From assembly GCA_944390675.1 (NCBI GenBank), contig CALXQR010000002.1, forward strand, positions 62,001 to 126,000: DNA of 64,000 nt, given 5' to 3'. Source of the stretch: an uncultured Burkholderiaceae bacterium. Its GTDB lineage: Bacteria > Pseudomonadota > Gammaproteobacteria > Burkholderiales > Burkholderiaceae_F. The translations under genes and the position numbers were made by a program. Shown here in pieces: positions 15,544 through 24,487 of the stretch (within the stretch, counting starts at the first letter, position 1; every line of letters starts with the position of its first letter). The notes under the pieces were generated by a model that worked only from the letters and a program-made list of their open reading frames with translations, was not told the DNA's origin and did not search any database.

Positions 15544-16021
15544 TAACGTCTACCATCCCGACCACTATGTGGTTAATTCTGTGAAAATCGAGCCGATCGA
15601 GCTGACGGGCAGACTGCCCTCCTTGGTCGGACAGGCGGTGAATTATGTGATGCGCAGCCGCTTTAAGGGCTCGCACGATGAGGACATTGCAAAAGCGATC
15701 AACTGCCTGCAGATTCAGCTGGACATGGACGACATGTTCACAAACATTGGCGACATCAAGATGCTCTACCACTTCAACGCGGACACTAACAAGGTGCGCG
15801 TGGCGACGGTATGGGCCTTCAGAAACTATTACATCGCGCCTTATCCCGAAGGAACGAACCCGTGCGACCGCGTGGAAGACATGTTCCTTCGCATCCTGAT
15901 CGACAACAACTACAACATTACATTTAAGTCCATCGAAAAGGCCGTTGAGTACTTGGAAGACGTGCGGGATGGCGTGTACGAAGACGACGCGGACGATACC
16001 CCGGTAGGAGGAACAGAATGA
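15536..16021 (+). CDS. DUF3310-family phage protein (161 aa)
   Basis: Start at MSDNVYHPDHYVVNSVKIEP. The segment YHPDHY...IEPIEL...LVGQAVNYVMRSRFKG...DIAKAINCLQIQ matches the DUF3310 pattern (HPxHY, xAxxYxxRxxxK, DLxKAxxYL) common in phages and sometimes labelled nucleotide kinase-like, though no kinase motif is present. It overlaps the terminase stop by 8 bases. The acidic tail (YEDDADDTPVGG) may be flexible. Role unknown; usual family members are early genes, so its place here is slightly odd. Confidence 0.65.
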   Translation: MSDNVYHPDHYVVNSVKIEPIELTGRLPSLVGQAVNYVMRSRFKGSHDEDIAKAINCLQIQLDMDDMFTNIGDIKMLYHFNADTNKVRVATVWAFRNYYIAPYPEGTNPCDRVEDMFLRILIDNNYNITFKSIEKAVEYLEDVRDGVYEDDADDTPVGGTE

Positions 16022-16422
16022 CTGACACCAGCGTGATTTCTCAAGTTCTGAATCAGTATCCGAGCATCCTTAGTCCGACTGCCAAAGGGCCGATTCAGAC
16101 GACAACTGTCGGTTATGGCTCGTACGCGTCTGACAGCGCTGAACCGTTGGACTTGGAAACCATTGACAGCAGAAACTTCTACGACAGTGAAGAGGCTACG
16201 CGGTACACCAAAAGCCTGAAGCGCATGCAGTTTGAAAACGCGTTTTTGGGCTTCCGCTACTGCGTGCATTATATCGGTAGACGCCTGCAGAACATGGGGC
16301 CGATTGACTTTGACTATCTAGATGGCGACATCACCGACACGATCAATGCCATGCGCAAGATGGTGCTGCTGTACGACGAGCTGAAAAAGGCTGAAGGCGC
16401 AGATAAACGGAAGAAGAAATGA
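16018..16422 (+). CDS. hypothetical phage protein (134 aa)
   Basis: Ser/Thr/Tyr-rich first half, then a helical part (TRYTKSLKRMQFENAFLGFR) and a basic end (ADKRKKK). Coupled by 4-base overlaps to the genes on both sides, between terminase and portal. No family recognised. Confidence 0.6.
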   Translation: MTDTSVISQVLNQYPSILSPTAKGPIQTTTVGYGSYASDSAEPLDLETIDSRNFYDSEEATRYTKSLKRMQFENAFLGFRYCVHYIGRRLQNMGPIDFDYLDGDITDTINAMRKMVLLYDELKKAEGADKRKKK

Positions 16423-16661
16423 GCATTCTTTACGACATAACAGTTGCGGATGATGAGGACATTGTCTGCAGTGAGCTGATGTGTGTGCGCTGTGGTTTTC
16501 GCTGGATCGCCGTGAGGCGGCCCGGCTTGCCGCTGAAAAAGATTGAGTGCCCCCACTGTGAGAAGAAGGGGTTTGTGATTGAGACCGGAGAAGATTTGGA
16601 GAGTTTCTTAGACGACGAGGACGACAATGCCGACACTGGACGACAATCTTCCCTTAACTGA
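16419..16661 (+). CDS. zinc-ribbon phage protein (80 aa)
   Basis: Contains CVRCGFRWIAV followed 15-20 residues later by CPHCEKKGF: two CxxC knuckles of a zinc ribbon at about residues 22-48. Ends in an acidic tail (EDLESFLDDEDDNAD). It shares its 3' end with the portal start (35-base overlap). Zinc ribbons in phage late operons may bind nucleic acid or recruit proteins; the target is unknown. Confidence 0.65.
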   Translation: MSILYDITVADDEDIVCSELMCVRCGFRWIAVRRPGLPLKKIECPHCEKKGFVIETGEDLESFLDDEDDNADTGRQSSLN

Positions 16662-18840
16662 AGAAGAGGTTGCGGCCACCCCCTCCGCTTTTCCGGGCGG
16701 CGGACTGGTTGTGGACCAACGAGACATGTACAACGAGGAGGCGCCTCAGCAGGTGATGAAGCTGGGCGGCCTCATTGAAGTGGCGGGCACCGACACGCTC
16801 AAGCGTGAGGAGCTCGCACGAGAAGCCGCTGCCTTGCAGCAGAACACCCCTGTTATTCAGGGCGTGGCGGCCTACATCCGCAAGTGCTGGGATGACGCGA
16901 GAAGCGCCAAGGAGCAGACGGTTGAGCCCCGCATGCTTCAGAGCCTGAGACAGCGCCGAGGCGAGTACGACCCTGAAGTGCTGGCGAAACTGCAGGAACA
17001 GGCTTCCTCCATGGTCTACATGCAGATCACAAGCAACAAGTGCCGCGCCGCCGCGAGCTGGCTGCGTGACGCCTTGGGCGATCTGCCGTGGTCGTGCGAG
17101 CCGACGCCGGTGTCCGACATTGAGCCTGAACTTGAAAAACAAGTGACGGAACAGGAAGCACCGCCTGTGCTCATGCAGGCCATGCAGATGGGCTATCAGC
17201 CTACGCAGAAGGAAATCATGGACTTGATGGAAGCCATGAAGGACGACTCCTCTGCCCGTGTGCAGTCTATCGCGAGCAAGAAAGCCGAGCGCATGACGCG
17301 AAAGATGCAGGATCAGCTGATCGAAGGCGGGTTCCAAGAAGCGTTGGATGCGTTCATTGACGATTTGGCGACGTTCCCGGCGGCCATTTTGAAGGGGCCG
17401 GTTGTTCGCACCCGTCCGGCCTTGCGCTGGATAACCAACGAAGTGACGGGCAAGAAAGAAGTTATTGTTCAGGATCAGTACAAGCTGGAATGGGAACGCG
17501 TGTCGCCGTTTGACATCTACCCGGCTCCGGATGCTTCTGATATTGACGATGGCTACTTGATCGAACGCCATCGCTTAAGCCGAAGTGACCTCGCGGCGCT
17601 GCGTGACGTGGAGGGCTACTCCCCGATCGCGATCGACGGCGCGCTGGCTGAATACAGAGAAGGTCTTATCAACGAGATTTCTGTTGACAACGAGCGCGAG
17701 ATGGCTGAGGGCAAGGCGACAACGATGAGCGAGAATCCATCCAAGCTCATCGAAGCGCTGCAGTACTGGGGCCCGGTCCAAGGCCGCATGCTGGTTGAAT
17801 GGGGTCTCACGCCCGAAGAGATCGGCACGGACTTTGATCCGCTCAAGGACTACAACATTGAAGCATGGCTGGTGGGCAACTACGTGATTAAGCTTCAGCT
17901 CAATCCCGATCCGCTTGACCGCAAGCCGTACTACAAGACAAGCTGGGAAAACATCCCCGGTTCTTTCTGGGGCAACGCCATTCCTGACTTGTGCCGCGAC
18001 GTGCAGCGCATTTGTAACGCCGCCGCCCGAGCGCTTGTCAACAACATCGGCATCGCTTCCGGTCCGCAGGTTGTGGTGGACATCAACCAGATTCCGAAGG
18101 GCACGGACATTTCCGACATGTATCCGTGGAAGATTTGGCTGTCTTCGGGCGGCCGAGCCATGACGCCGCAGGCGCCGGTGAGCTTCTTCCAGCCGACCTC
18201 CAACGCGGGCGAGCTGATGAACATCTACAACACATTCTCTGTGTTGGCCGATGAGCATACGGGTATCCCGCGCTACATGACCGGTTCCGGTGTCGCAGGC
18301 GGCGCAGGCCGTACCGCCAGCGGCATGAGCATGCTGATGAGCAACGCCGGCAAGAGCATCAAGAGCGTGGTCGCAAGCGTCGACCGAGTGCTCAAGCCCG
18401 CTATCGAACGCCTGTACTTCTACAACATGATGTACAGCGACGATGAGGACTTGAAGGGCGACGTCAACATTGTGGCACACGGCGCACTTAACTTAGCTCA
18501 GAAGGAAATGCAGCAGCAGCGCCTGAACGAGTTCCTGAACATCGCGCTCTCCAACCCGGTGGTGAACCAGTTGGTCGGCCCGCAGGGCATCGCTTACCTC
18601 CTCCGTCAGGTGGTGGATAAGCTGGGTCTGGAGTCGAGCAAGATCATACCGACGCCGGAGATCATGCGTGTGCAGCAGTACCTTGGACAGCTCGCCGCTC
18701 AGCAGATGATGGCGCAGCAAATGGCTATGCAGCAAGGTCAGCAAGGCCAAGGACAGTCCCAAGGGCAGACACCGCCTCAAGGGTTGGACCAACGCCAGCT
18801 GATGAACGGAGCGCCTCAAGTTAACACAACAGCCGGATAA
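16627..18840 (+). CDS. portal protein (737 aa)
   Basis: Size, helical composition and position directly after the terminase block identify the dodecameric portal that forms the packaging and ejection channel. The long acidic N-terminus, the RPALRWITNE/WERVSPFDIYPAPDASD block and the conserved DLCRDVQRICNAAARALVNN helix are typical of large portals of short-tailed phages. The C-terminus is Gln/Met-rich (LAAQQMMAQQMAMQQGQQGQ), a flexible tail. Overlaps the zinc-ribbon gene. Confidence 0.85.
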   Translation: MPTLDDNLPLTEEEVAATPSAFPGGGLVVDQRDMYNEEAPQQVMKLGGLIEVAGTDTLKREELAREAAALQQNTPVIQGVAAYIRKCWDDARSAKEQTVEPRMLQSLRQRRGEYDPEVLAKLQEQASSMVYMQITSNKCRAAASWLRDALGDLPWSCEPTPVSDIEPELEKQVTEQEAPPVLMQAMQMGYQPTQKEIMDLMEAMKDDSSARVQSIASKKAERMTRKMQDQLIEGGFQEALDAFIDDLATFPAAILKGPVVRTRPALRWITNEVTGKKEVIVQDQYKLEWERVSPFDIYPAPDASDIDDGYLIERHRLSRSDLAALRDVEGYSPIAIDGALAEYREGLINEISVDNEREMAEGKATTMSENPSKLIEALQYWGPVQGRMLVEWGLTPEEIGTDFDPLKDYNIEAWLVGNYVIKLQLNPDPLDRKPYYKTSWENIPGSFWGNAIPDLCRDVQRICNAAARALVNNIGIASGPQVVVDINQIPKGTDISDMYPWKIWLSSGGRAMTPQAPVSFFQPTSNAGELMNIYNTFSVLADEHTGIPRYMTGSGVAGGAGRTASGMSMLMSNAGKSIKSVVASVDRVLKPAIERLYFYNMMYSDDEDLKGDVNIVAHGALNLAQKEMQQQRLNEFLNIALSNPVVNQLVGPQGIAYLLRQVVDKLGLESSKIIPTPEIMRVQQYLGQLAAQQMMAQQMAMQQGQQGQGQSQGQTPPQGLDQRQLMNGAPQVNTTAG

Positions 18841-18854
18841 TTTTTTGTCTTAAC

Positions 18855-18899
18855 CCTGAAACCTGTTTATTACTCTTTATTACAGGTTTCAGGTATAAT
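18855..18899 (+). promoter_or_regulatory. 12-bp inverted repeat with TATAAT, internal late promoter candidate
   Basis: CCTGAAACCTGT (18855-18866) pairs perfectly with ACAGGTTTCAGG (18882-18893). The latter runs straight into TATAAT (18894-18899), 14 bases before the next ATG. No T run follows, so it is not a standard terminator. The stem could be an operator overlapping a promoter, or an mRNA processing hairpin between the portal and scaffold/capsid genes. Confidence 0.45.
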
Positions 18900-18912
18900 T
18901 AGGGGGAGTTCG

Positions 18913-19140
18913 ATGCAAAACATCAAGTTTCACGAGAGCCAAGACCGCTTGGAGAACGACTTCAGGCGCATTGGTGCTGGGGAATTTAGAGCTTTTGTAG
19001 AGTACTTGCAGGATCGACACTCAGACTGTTTGGCACGGCTTGCCCGAGAGCGAAACATGGATGAGGTGAAGAGGCTTCAAGGGCAATTTGAAGTCTTAGA
19101 CGATCTTGTAGGGCGGTTACGCCCCGAAAACAATGCTTAA
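18913..19140 (+). CDS. hypothetical phage protein (75 aa)
   Basis: GGGGGAG precedes the ATG. All-helical and charged (NIKFHESQDRLENDFRRIG; EVKRLQGQFEVLDDLVGRL). It is first after the portal and the hairpin, before the scaffold. A small head-assembly or decoration-associated protein is possible; no family recognised. Confidence 0.6.
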   Translation: MQNIKFHESQDRLENDFRRIGAGEFRAFVEYLQDRHSDCLARLARERNMDEVKRLQGQFEVLDDLVGRLRPENNA

Positions 19141-19171
19141 CGGGTAAAGCCGAAGCGGAGGAGAACAATTT

Positions 19172-20077
19172 ATGGAATTGCCAATTCAGGTCCAAAAACA
19201 AGCCGAAGAGGCTGAAGCCTTGGCCCAAAAGCTTGCGGGAGATCCCGAAAAGGAACCCCAAGCCAGTCAGCAAGAACCTGCTGACAAGCAAGGAGGGACG
19301 CAGACAGGTGTTGTTGAACAGCACCCGAAGTCCGACGACTTTGAACAGAAGTATCGCACGCTGCAAGGCATCTTCGCCTCGGAGCAGACGAAACACAAGC
19401 AAGAGCTGGACGCCCAAAGCGCTCAGATCGCGCAGTTGAAGTCTGAACTGGAGCAGATGAAGTCTGAAAAGCAAGCGGACCCTGTGAAGTTTGGTACGGA
19501 TGAGGATCGCGCTACTTTTGGCGACGACTTTGTGAAGCTTGTGGAGCGTGGTGTTGAAGCCCGCACGCAAGAATACCGTAAGGAAATCGCATCCCTGAAG
19601 GCTCAGTTAGAGCAGATGGGCGGTCAGATCAAGACCATGGACAAGAGCGTGGAAGTTTCCCGCCATGCCGCTTTCTTAGCGGACTTGGACACGATGGTTC
19701 CCGGCTGGCGCACCCAAAACGCAGACCAAGGCTTCTTGGATTGGTTGAATCAGGTTGATCCGGTTTCCGGCTATGTGCGCAATGACATCTTGCAAGGTGC
19801 CAGCGCAGCGCATGACAGCATCCGAGTGGCTGAGATTTTCAAGGCCTACCAGAATGCGACGGGACAACAAGCAAAGCAACGTAAGCCCACTTTAGCGCAG
19901 CAGGTGTCGCCCTCCAAGGGACATTCCGCTGCAGCGCCGACCGGTAAGCGTGTGTACACGCAAGCTGAAATCGGCCAGTTCTATGACGCATGGCGTCGCG
20001 GAGCGTACACGGATGCCCAAGGCACGGCGATTGAACGAGAAATCGAGCAAGCTATCGCCGAAGGACGTGTTGTCTAA
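19172..20077 (+). CDS. scaffolding-type protein (301 aa)
   Basis: Low-complexity N-terminus rich in Glu, Gln, Ala and Lys, then a coiled coil (KQELDAQSAQIAQLKSELEQ; EIASLKAQLEQMGGQIKTMD) and a C-terminal domain ending AEIGQFYDAWRRGAYTDAQG. This make-up and its place just before the capsid gene match a capsid-assembly scaffold that is removed from mature heads. GGAGGAG site upstream. Confidence 0.75.
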   Translation: MELPIQVQKQAEEAEALAQKLAGDPEKEPQASQQEPADKQGGTQTGVVEQHPKSDDFEQKYRTLQGIFASEQTKHKQELDAQSAQIAQLKSELEQMKSEKQADPVKFGTDEDRATFGDDFVKLVERGVEARTQEYRKEIASLKAQLEQMGGQIKTMDKSVEVSRHAAFLADLDTMVPGWRTQNADQGFLDWLNQVDPVSGYVRNDILQGASAAHDSIRVAEIFKAYQNATGQQAKQRKPTLAQQVSPSKGHSAAAPTGKRVYTQAEIGQFYDAWRRGAYTDAQGTAIEREIEQAIAEGRVV

Positions 20078-20120
20078 TTGTTTTCCTCTCTGGCGTAGCA
20101 GGCTCTTAGGAGAATGCTAA

Positions 20121-21191
20121 ATGGCTACTGTTACGCCAGCTGAAACTTTCCCGGTAAATGCACAGATTTATGGTCCGGTAACGGGTGTTAGTAAGCCCAC
20201 TACCGCCTATTCTGGCACCTTCATCCCGACTCTTTGGTCGGGCAAGTTGATGAAGAAGTTCTATGAAACTTCTCTTTTCGGTGCGATTTCCAACACCGAT
20301 TGGGAAGGCGAAATTAAGAACTTCGGTGACACGGTCGTCATCAACACCATCCCTGATGTGGTGGTGAAGGACTACAAGGCCGGTCAACAGCTCACCTACG
20401 ACGTTCCCGAAGGTGACACGTTTACCTTGACGGTGGACAAGGGTAAGTACTTCGCCATCAACATCGAAGATGTGATGAAGAAGCAATCCATGATCCCGTT
20501 CCAGGATTTGGTTGCCTCTGAAGCCGCTTATCAAATGAAGCGTGCGATCGACCACGACGTTATCCAAACGACGTTCTTCGACGCCACTTCCGGTACTTTC
20601 AAGTCTGACCCGAAGGGCATGGGCGCTATCGCCGCCACCAACATTGGTGCTACGGCCGGTGCTGTGTCCGGAAGCTACAACTTGGGTACCGACACCGATC
20701 CGGTGACGATCACCCCGGAAACGATCTTGAGCAAGATCACCATGTTGGGTTCTGTGCTTGACGAAGCCAACGTGCCTGAAGAAGGCCGTTACTTGGTCAT
20801 CAGCCCGTACGACCGCTACATGTTGATGAACTCTCCGTTGACCAACGCGAGCTTGACTGGCGACAGCCAATCCGTGTTGCGCAACGGCCGCATCGGTCGC
20901 ATCGAACGCTTCGACATCTACGTGAGCCACTCTATCCCCTACGGCGCCGCCGGCAAGGGTTGGGGCGCTTACGACTCGGTGACGATTTCCTCTGCTAAGG
21001 CTCGCCACTTGATTTGGGCCGGCCATAAGCACGGTATCACGTTCGCCTCTCAGATCACGAAGATCGAACGCATGCGCAACCCGAACTCCTTCGGCGATTT
21101 GATGCGCGGTTTGAACGTCTACGGCAACACGGTTTCTCAAGGCCAAGCCTTGGCTGCCATGGTTGTCGCCGGCGGTAAGACTGGCGCTTAA
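20121..21191 (+). CDS. major capsid protein, HK97-type fold (356 aa)
   Basis: Length, composition (Thr/Gly/Ala-rich, few Cys) and position after the scaffold fit the coat protein. Typical elements are FIPTLWSGKLMKKFYETSLF near the N-terminus, KGKYFAINIEDVMKKQS in the E-loop/spine region, and YLVISPYDRYMLMNSPL in the A-domain. Codon use is strongly biased, as expected for the most abundant virion protein. A stable hairpin follows the stop. Confidence 0.88.
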   Translation: MATVTPAETFPVNAQIYGPVTGVSKPTTAYSGTFIPTLWSGKLMKKFYETSLFGAISNTDWEGEIKNFGDTVVINTIPDVVVKDYKAGQQLTYDVPEGDTFTLTVDKGKYFAINIEDVMKKQSMIPFQDLVASEAAYQMKRAIDHDVIQTTFFDATSGTFKSDPKGMGAIAATNIGATAGAVSGSYNLGTDTDPVTITPETILSKITMLGSVLDEANVPEEGRYLVISPYDRYMLMNSPLTNASLTGDSQSVLRNGRIGRIERFDIYVSHSIPYGAAGKGWGAYDSVTISSAKARHLIWAGHKHGITFASQITKIERMRNPNSFGDLMRGLNVYGNTVSQGQALAAMVVAGGKTGA

Positions 21192-21199
21192 TGCTGAAA

Positions 21200-21217
21200 G
21201 CCCCTCTCCGGAGGGGC
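21200..21217 (+). other. hairpin after capsid gene
   Basis: GCCCCTC-TCCG-GAGGGGC: a perfect 7-bp stem with a 4-base loop between the capsid stop and the next gene, no T run. Probably protects the 3' end of capsid mRNA or dampens transcription of the genes downstream. Confidence 0.5.
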
Positions 21218-21230
21218 ACTGGAGTCTTAA

Positions 21231-21902
21231 ATGCTGGTAGCGGGTGATCTCATCAAAAAGTGCGCAATTACGCTCAAAGACGACGAGTATGTCCGTTGGA
21301 CGGAGGACGAGCTCCTCATGTACTTGGACGAGGCTCAGCGCGAAATTGGGCGTAATCCCGGCGCGTACACGAAATCTGTTATTGCAGAGCTGGTTGAAGG
21401 CACGAAGCAGACATTACCTGCCGACGCTTTTCAGCTGGTGACGGTTGTACGCAACTTTGATGGTGAGGAGCCTCGCGAACCGGTTCGCATCACGACCAGA
21501 GAGTTGTTGGATGCGTTTGCTCCTGACTGGCACTTCTCTCCCAAGCGTAAGGTTGTTGAAAATTATCTCTACGAAGACCGTACTCCGTTGGCCTTCTATG
21601 TGTATCCGCCTAATGACGGCACGGGTGAAGTTGAAATTGAGTATTCTGCGGTACCCCCTAAGCTCACTAAAACCACCGACACACTGGTTTTAAGAGATGA
21701 GTTTGAGACACCCTTAATGATGTACGTACTGTACCGGGCTTATACCAAGGACAGTGACTACTCTGCCGGTTTGAACTTGGCTAACACCTTCTTCCAATCT
21801 TATGTGCAAGGGACGACGGGCGTTCTCCAAGGTAAGGGAGCAAACACACCCAACACCGCTCTGGTCAGCGGCGCGGTTAACTCCAACGGAGGCACTGAAT
21901 GA
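21231..21902 (+). CDS. head-tail adaptor-like protein (223 aa)
   Basis: Follows the capsid, as adaptor (T7 gp11-type) genes do. The N-terminal helical part (LIKKCAITLKDDEYVRWTEDELLMYLDEAQREI) is typical of phage adaptor proteins of the DUF6682-like group, followed by a beta-rich body (PLAFYVYPPNDGTGEVEIEY) and a Gly/Asn-rich tail. It would sit below the portal ring. The assignment is by pattern and context. Confidence 0.65.
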   Translation: MLVAGDLIKKCAITLKDDEYVRWTEDELLMYLDEAQREIGRNPGAYTKSVIAELVEGTKQTLPADAFQLVTVVRNFDGEEPREPVRITTRELLDAFAPDWHFSPKRKVVENYLYEDRTPLAFYVYPPNDGTGEVEIEYSAVPPKLTKTTDTLVLRDEFETPLMMYVLYRAYTKDSDYSAGLNLANTFFQSYVQGTTGVLQGKGANTPNTALVSGAVNSNGGTE

Positions 21903-22549
21903 ACTTCGTGAACATAGATAAGTTTCTGCCCTATGTTCTTCCGTATGCCGAGAAGTGCCCTCAGTATGTCGCCCGAAGAGCTGTCAGAGACACCATCATT
22001 GATATCTGCAACAGAACCCACTCGACCAAGATGCGTGTCGAGCTGCGCTCTGTGAAGGGCCGTGACGCTTACGAGCTAGAGATGCCGTACGGCGTGACGG
22101 TTGAGATGATGGAAGACGTGATCTACGACGGGAAGGTGTTAAAAGCCGTCAACCGTCCGATGCTTCGCCAGATTTATCCGGAAGCAGACTTGCGTGGCCT
22201 GACAGGCGACCCGAAGTATTACTACCACATCAATTCCCCGCTGATTTTGATGATCGCCCCTGCCCCGCAGGCAGACGACAAGTCGATCATCTGCGAGATG
22301 GATGTCACGTTCACGCGCGACTGCAACGAGTTCCCTGAAGAGTTCTATGTCCGACATGTTGAGCTTGTTGGCGCAGGCGCTTTATCCAGAATTTTGGGCA
22401 TGCCGAGTCAGACGTTTACCGATCTGGCCATGGCTTCTCAGTGGGCCAACATGTATGCCGAAGGCATCCGTGAGTTGATGGTGGACACCTACCGCGACTA
22501 CACCAAAGAGGCCGGCAAAGTGAAAGTGCAGAACAGGAGCATTTTATGA
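21899..22549 (+). CDS. second adaptor/tail-tube-like protein (216 aa)
   Basis: Starts MNFVNIDKFLPYVLPYAEKC and overlaps its predecessor by 4 bases. N-terminal helices with two Cys, then beta-rich centre (IICEMDVTFTRDCNEFPEEF) and a C-terminal helix with YRDYTKEAGKVKVQ. Similar in layout to the previous protein, suggesting both form consecutive rings of the short tail. Confidence 0.6.
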   Translation: MNFVNIDKFLPYVLPYAEKCPQYVARRAVRDTIIDICNRTHSTKMRVELRSVKGRDAYELEMPYGVTVEMMEDVIYDGKVLKAVNRPMLRQIYPEADLRGLTGDPKYYYHINSPLILMIAPAPQADDKSIICEMDVTFTRDCNEFPEEFYVRHVELVGAGALSRILGMPSQTFTDLAMASQWANMYAEGIRELMVDTYRDYTKEAGKVKVQNRSIL

Positions 22550-23112
22550 GTGTTTTGGTCACGAACAACGCTGTCGGCTACCTGCTTGTGGGTGTGAACG
22601 ACGCCGAAACAAGCATTCTGCTGAAGGATGGCCAAGGCAACCGCTTCCCCGCCCCTGTCTTAGACCAAGACTGGTTTTACATCACGGTCGAGAATGAAGA
22701 AGGCGAACGCGAGGTGATGAAGTGCACCAAGCGCAGCGGTGACACGCTGACGGTTCAGCGCGGCCAAGACAGCACCACGGCGATCAGTTTCAAGGCAGAC
22801 AGTTTGGTTGAACTGCGCCCGTGCGCGGCTTTGTTTAACGACAAGGCAGACACGGATTATCTGAACGAGCAGCTGAACGCCATCAAAGCCGAGTTTGAAG
22901 AGTTTAAGACGGAGGTCAATCAGTCGATCACCAGCCTCTCCAGCTCGACGACAACGAACATTAACGAATTCAAACAGTTGGTCGAAGACACGTATTTGCC
23001 GCTTGCCGGCGGCACGCTGACGGGTAACGTCACGTCTACGGCCGGCTTAACAATTTCCGGCACCGTTCAAGCCGGTGGTTTCAAGATTACTCCGGCAACG
23101 GAAGGAGATTAA
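22546..23112 (+). CDS. tail fibre/appendage protein (188 aa)
   Basis: A globular N-terminal part (LLVGVNDAETSILLKDGQGN; LTVQRGQDSTTAISFKADS) is followed by a coiled coil (LNEQLNAIKAEFEEFKTEV). The end motif YLPLAGGTLTGNVTSTAGLT is the hallmark of phage fibre shafts. It stops soon after this motif, so the tip is probably supplied by another protein. The opening resembles fibre-attachment domains. Confidence 0.7.
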   Translation: MSVLVTNNAVGYLLVGVNDAETSILLKDGQGNRFPAPVLDQDWFYITVENEEGEREVMKCTKRSGDTLTVQRGQDSTTAISFKADSLVELRPCAALFNDKADTDYLNEQLNAIKAEFEEFKTEVNQSITSLSSSTTTNINEFKQLVEDTYLPLAGGTLTGNVTSTAGLTISGTVQAGGFKITPATEGD

Positions 23113-23114
23113 CA

Positions 23115-23552
23115 ATGGCAATGAAATTAGCGGATACCGCTTACATGACGGCGGCTACCGATATCACTGCTCAGACGCTTGAGCTGTTGAAGGATTTGAA
23201 AGTCTACAAGTACACGGATGACAGCGGCTCTGCCAACCGCATTCGCTACTGCATCGCCGGTCAAGACTTGGAAAAGAAGATCCCGGAAGCCTGCATGACC
23301 GACGGTATCGGCATGAAGTACACGGACGAAGTGTTGTTGATTCCGTTCCTTATTGGCGCGATCAACTCTTTGGCCGCTAAGGGCGGCAGCGGTTCTCAAG
23401 ACACCGCTGAGTTGACATCTGCCATCGAAGCTTTGACAGCTCGTGTGGATGCTTTGGAATCGGCCTCTTCCGGTACGCAAAGCGTTGAACCGCAAGTTCA
23501 GGCTGCCGCTGCGACGACTACGACGAAGAGCCGCAAGACGACGTCCAAGTAA
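23115..23552 (+). CDS. hypothetical virion-associated protein (145 aa)
   Basis: Soluble N-terminal domain (LADTAYMTAATDITAQTLEL; GSANRIRYCIAGQDLEKKI), a short coiled coil (SAIEALTARVDALESASSG) and a Thr/Lys/Ala-rich basic tail. Between the fibre gene and the lysis cassette. No family recognised. Confidence 0.6.
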   Translation: MAMKLADTAYMTAATDITAQTLELLKDLKVYKYTDDSGSANRIRYCIAGQDLEKKIPEACMTDGIGMKYTDEVLLIPFLIGAINSLAAKGGSGSQDTAELTSAIEALTARVDALESASSGTQSVEPQVQAAAATTTTKSRKTTSK

Positions 23553-23555
23553 CGA

Positions 23556-23975
23556 ATGGAAGAAGCCCCGATGGTCGAATCGGAACTCACCCGCATTCGC
23601 ACGCTCCTTGAAGTACTGACGAAAGACATGCAGGAAACCAAGGAACGTGTCGGAGAGATTGCTGAGCTGGATAAGCGTGTCGCAACGATACAAGCCAAGT
23701 ATGACGCGCATCTGGAGCAGCTGACGACACTTAGCCGTCGCGTGGACGAGCTTCAGCACGACAAGGAAGAAGCCGAGTCGTTTATCGACAAGATCAAGGG
23801 TGCTTTTATTTTGATTGGGTTTCTGCAGGCCGCCATCATCGGCGGAACGACATGGATCGTGACGCAAGTCATCGATACACGCCAAGACATGGCGGTCTTG
23901 CAGTACTCCGTTGATAAGCAGATCAGGGACCAAGCTTGGAGAGCCGCCCCTATTGAAATACCGTCTGACCACTGA
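23556..23975 (+). CDS. candidate holin, coiled coil plus one membrane helix (139 aa)
   Basis: Long heptad-containing N-terminus (LTRIRTLLEVLTKDMQETKE... LTTLSRRVDELQHDKEEAES), then one membrane helix at about residues 90-112 (GAFILIGFLQAAIIGGTTWIV) and a short polar tail. This layout resembles XhlA-type lysis-associated proteins. It lies directly before the endolysin with a 1-base overlap, so a holin role is likely. A second ATG at 23571 is an alternative start. Confidence 0.6.
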   Translation: MEEAPMVESELTRIRTLLEVLTKDMQETKERVGEIAELDKRVATIQAKYDAHLEQLTTLSRRVDELQHDKEEAESFIDKIKGAFILIGFLQAAIIGGTTWIVTQVIDTRQDMAVLQYSVDKQIRDQAWRAAPIEIPSDH

Positions 23976-24487
23976 TGAAACGTAAGGCGATAACGGCAAT
24001 GGCGATTTCCGCGGCAGGGCTCGCGGCGATCACCGCTTACGAAGGGTTCAGAGGAGAAGCTTATCAGCCCGTGCCGGGCGACAAGTGGACCATCGGATAC
24101 GGGACGACGGAAAACGTCCATCCCGGCGACACGATGACCATGGAAGAAGCGCTGGTTAGAGCACGGGAAGACATTACAAGGTATCAGGGGTACATCGCTT
24201 CGTGTGTGAAGGTTCCCCTGACGCAGTACGAGCTGGATGCGTACCTGAGCTTCGTCTACAACGTCGGCCCGACGAACTTTTGCCGGTCGACATTGGTGGC
24301 GGAGTTGAACAGAGGGCACTACCGGCACGCTTGCGAGGAATTGAATAAATGGGTTTGCGGACCCGATCCGACAGGGAAATACGCAAAGCAGTATCCGAAT
24401 CACCACTGCGGACAAGGCAAAGCTCCTCTTCCGGGATTGGTAGCAAGGCGAGCCGCGGAGTACCAGCGGTGTGTTGGAGGTAGATGA
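23975..24487 (+). CDS. endolysin, GH24 lysozyme with signal-anchor (170 aa)
   Basis: Muramidase that cuts peptidoglycan at lysis. The weakly hydrophobic N-terminus (MKRKAITAMAISAAGLAAIT) looks like a signal-arrest-release segment, so it may reach the periplasm by Sec and be released when the membrane depolarises. The catalytic region is AYEGFRGEAYQPVPGDKWT then IGYGTT (E at residue 22). Phage T4/P21-like C-terminal helices follow (YLSFVYNVGPTNFCRSTL). Extra Cys residues (C66, C97, C111, C132, C139 region) may form disulfides. Overlaps Rz by 4 bases. Confidence 0.85.
   Translation: MKRKAITAMAISAAGLAAITAYEGFRGEAYQPVPGDKWTIGYGTTENVHPGDTMTMEEALVRAREDITRYQGYIASCVKVPLTQYELDAYLSFVYNVGPTNFCRSTLVAELNRGHYRHACEELNKWVCGPDPTGKYAKQYPNHHCGQGKAPLPGLVARRAAEYQRCVGGR

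Noticed and set aside
21200-21217. Terminator after the capsid gene
   Set aside because: Perfect hairpin but no T run; listed only as an mRNA hairpin.
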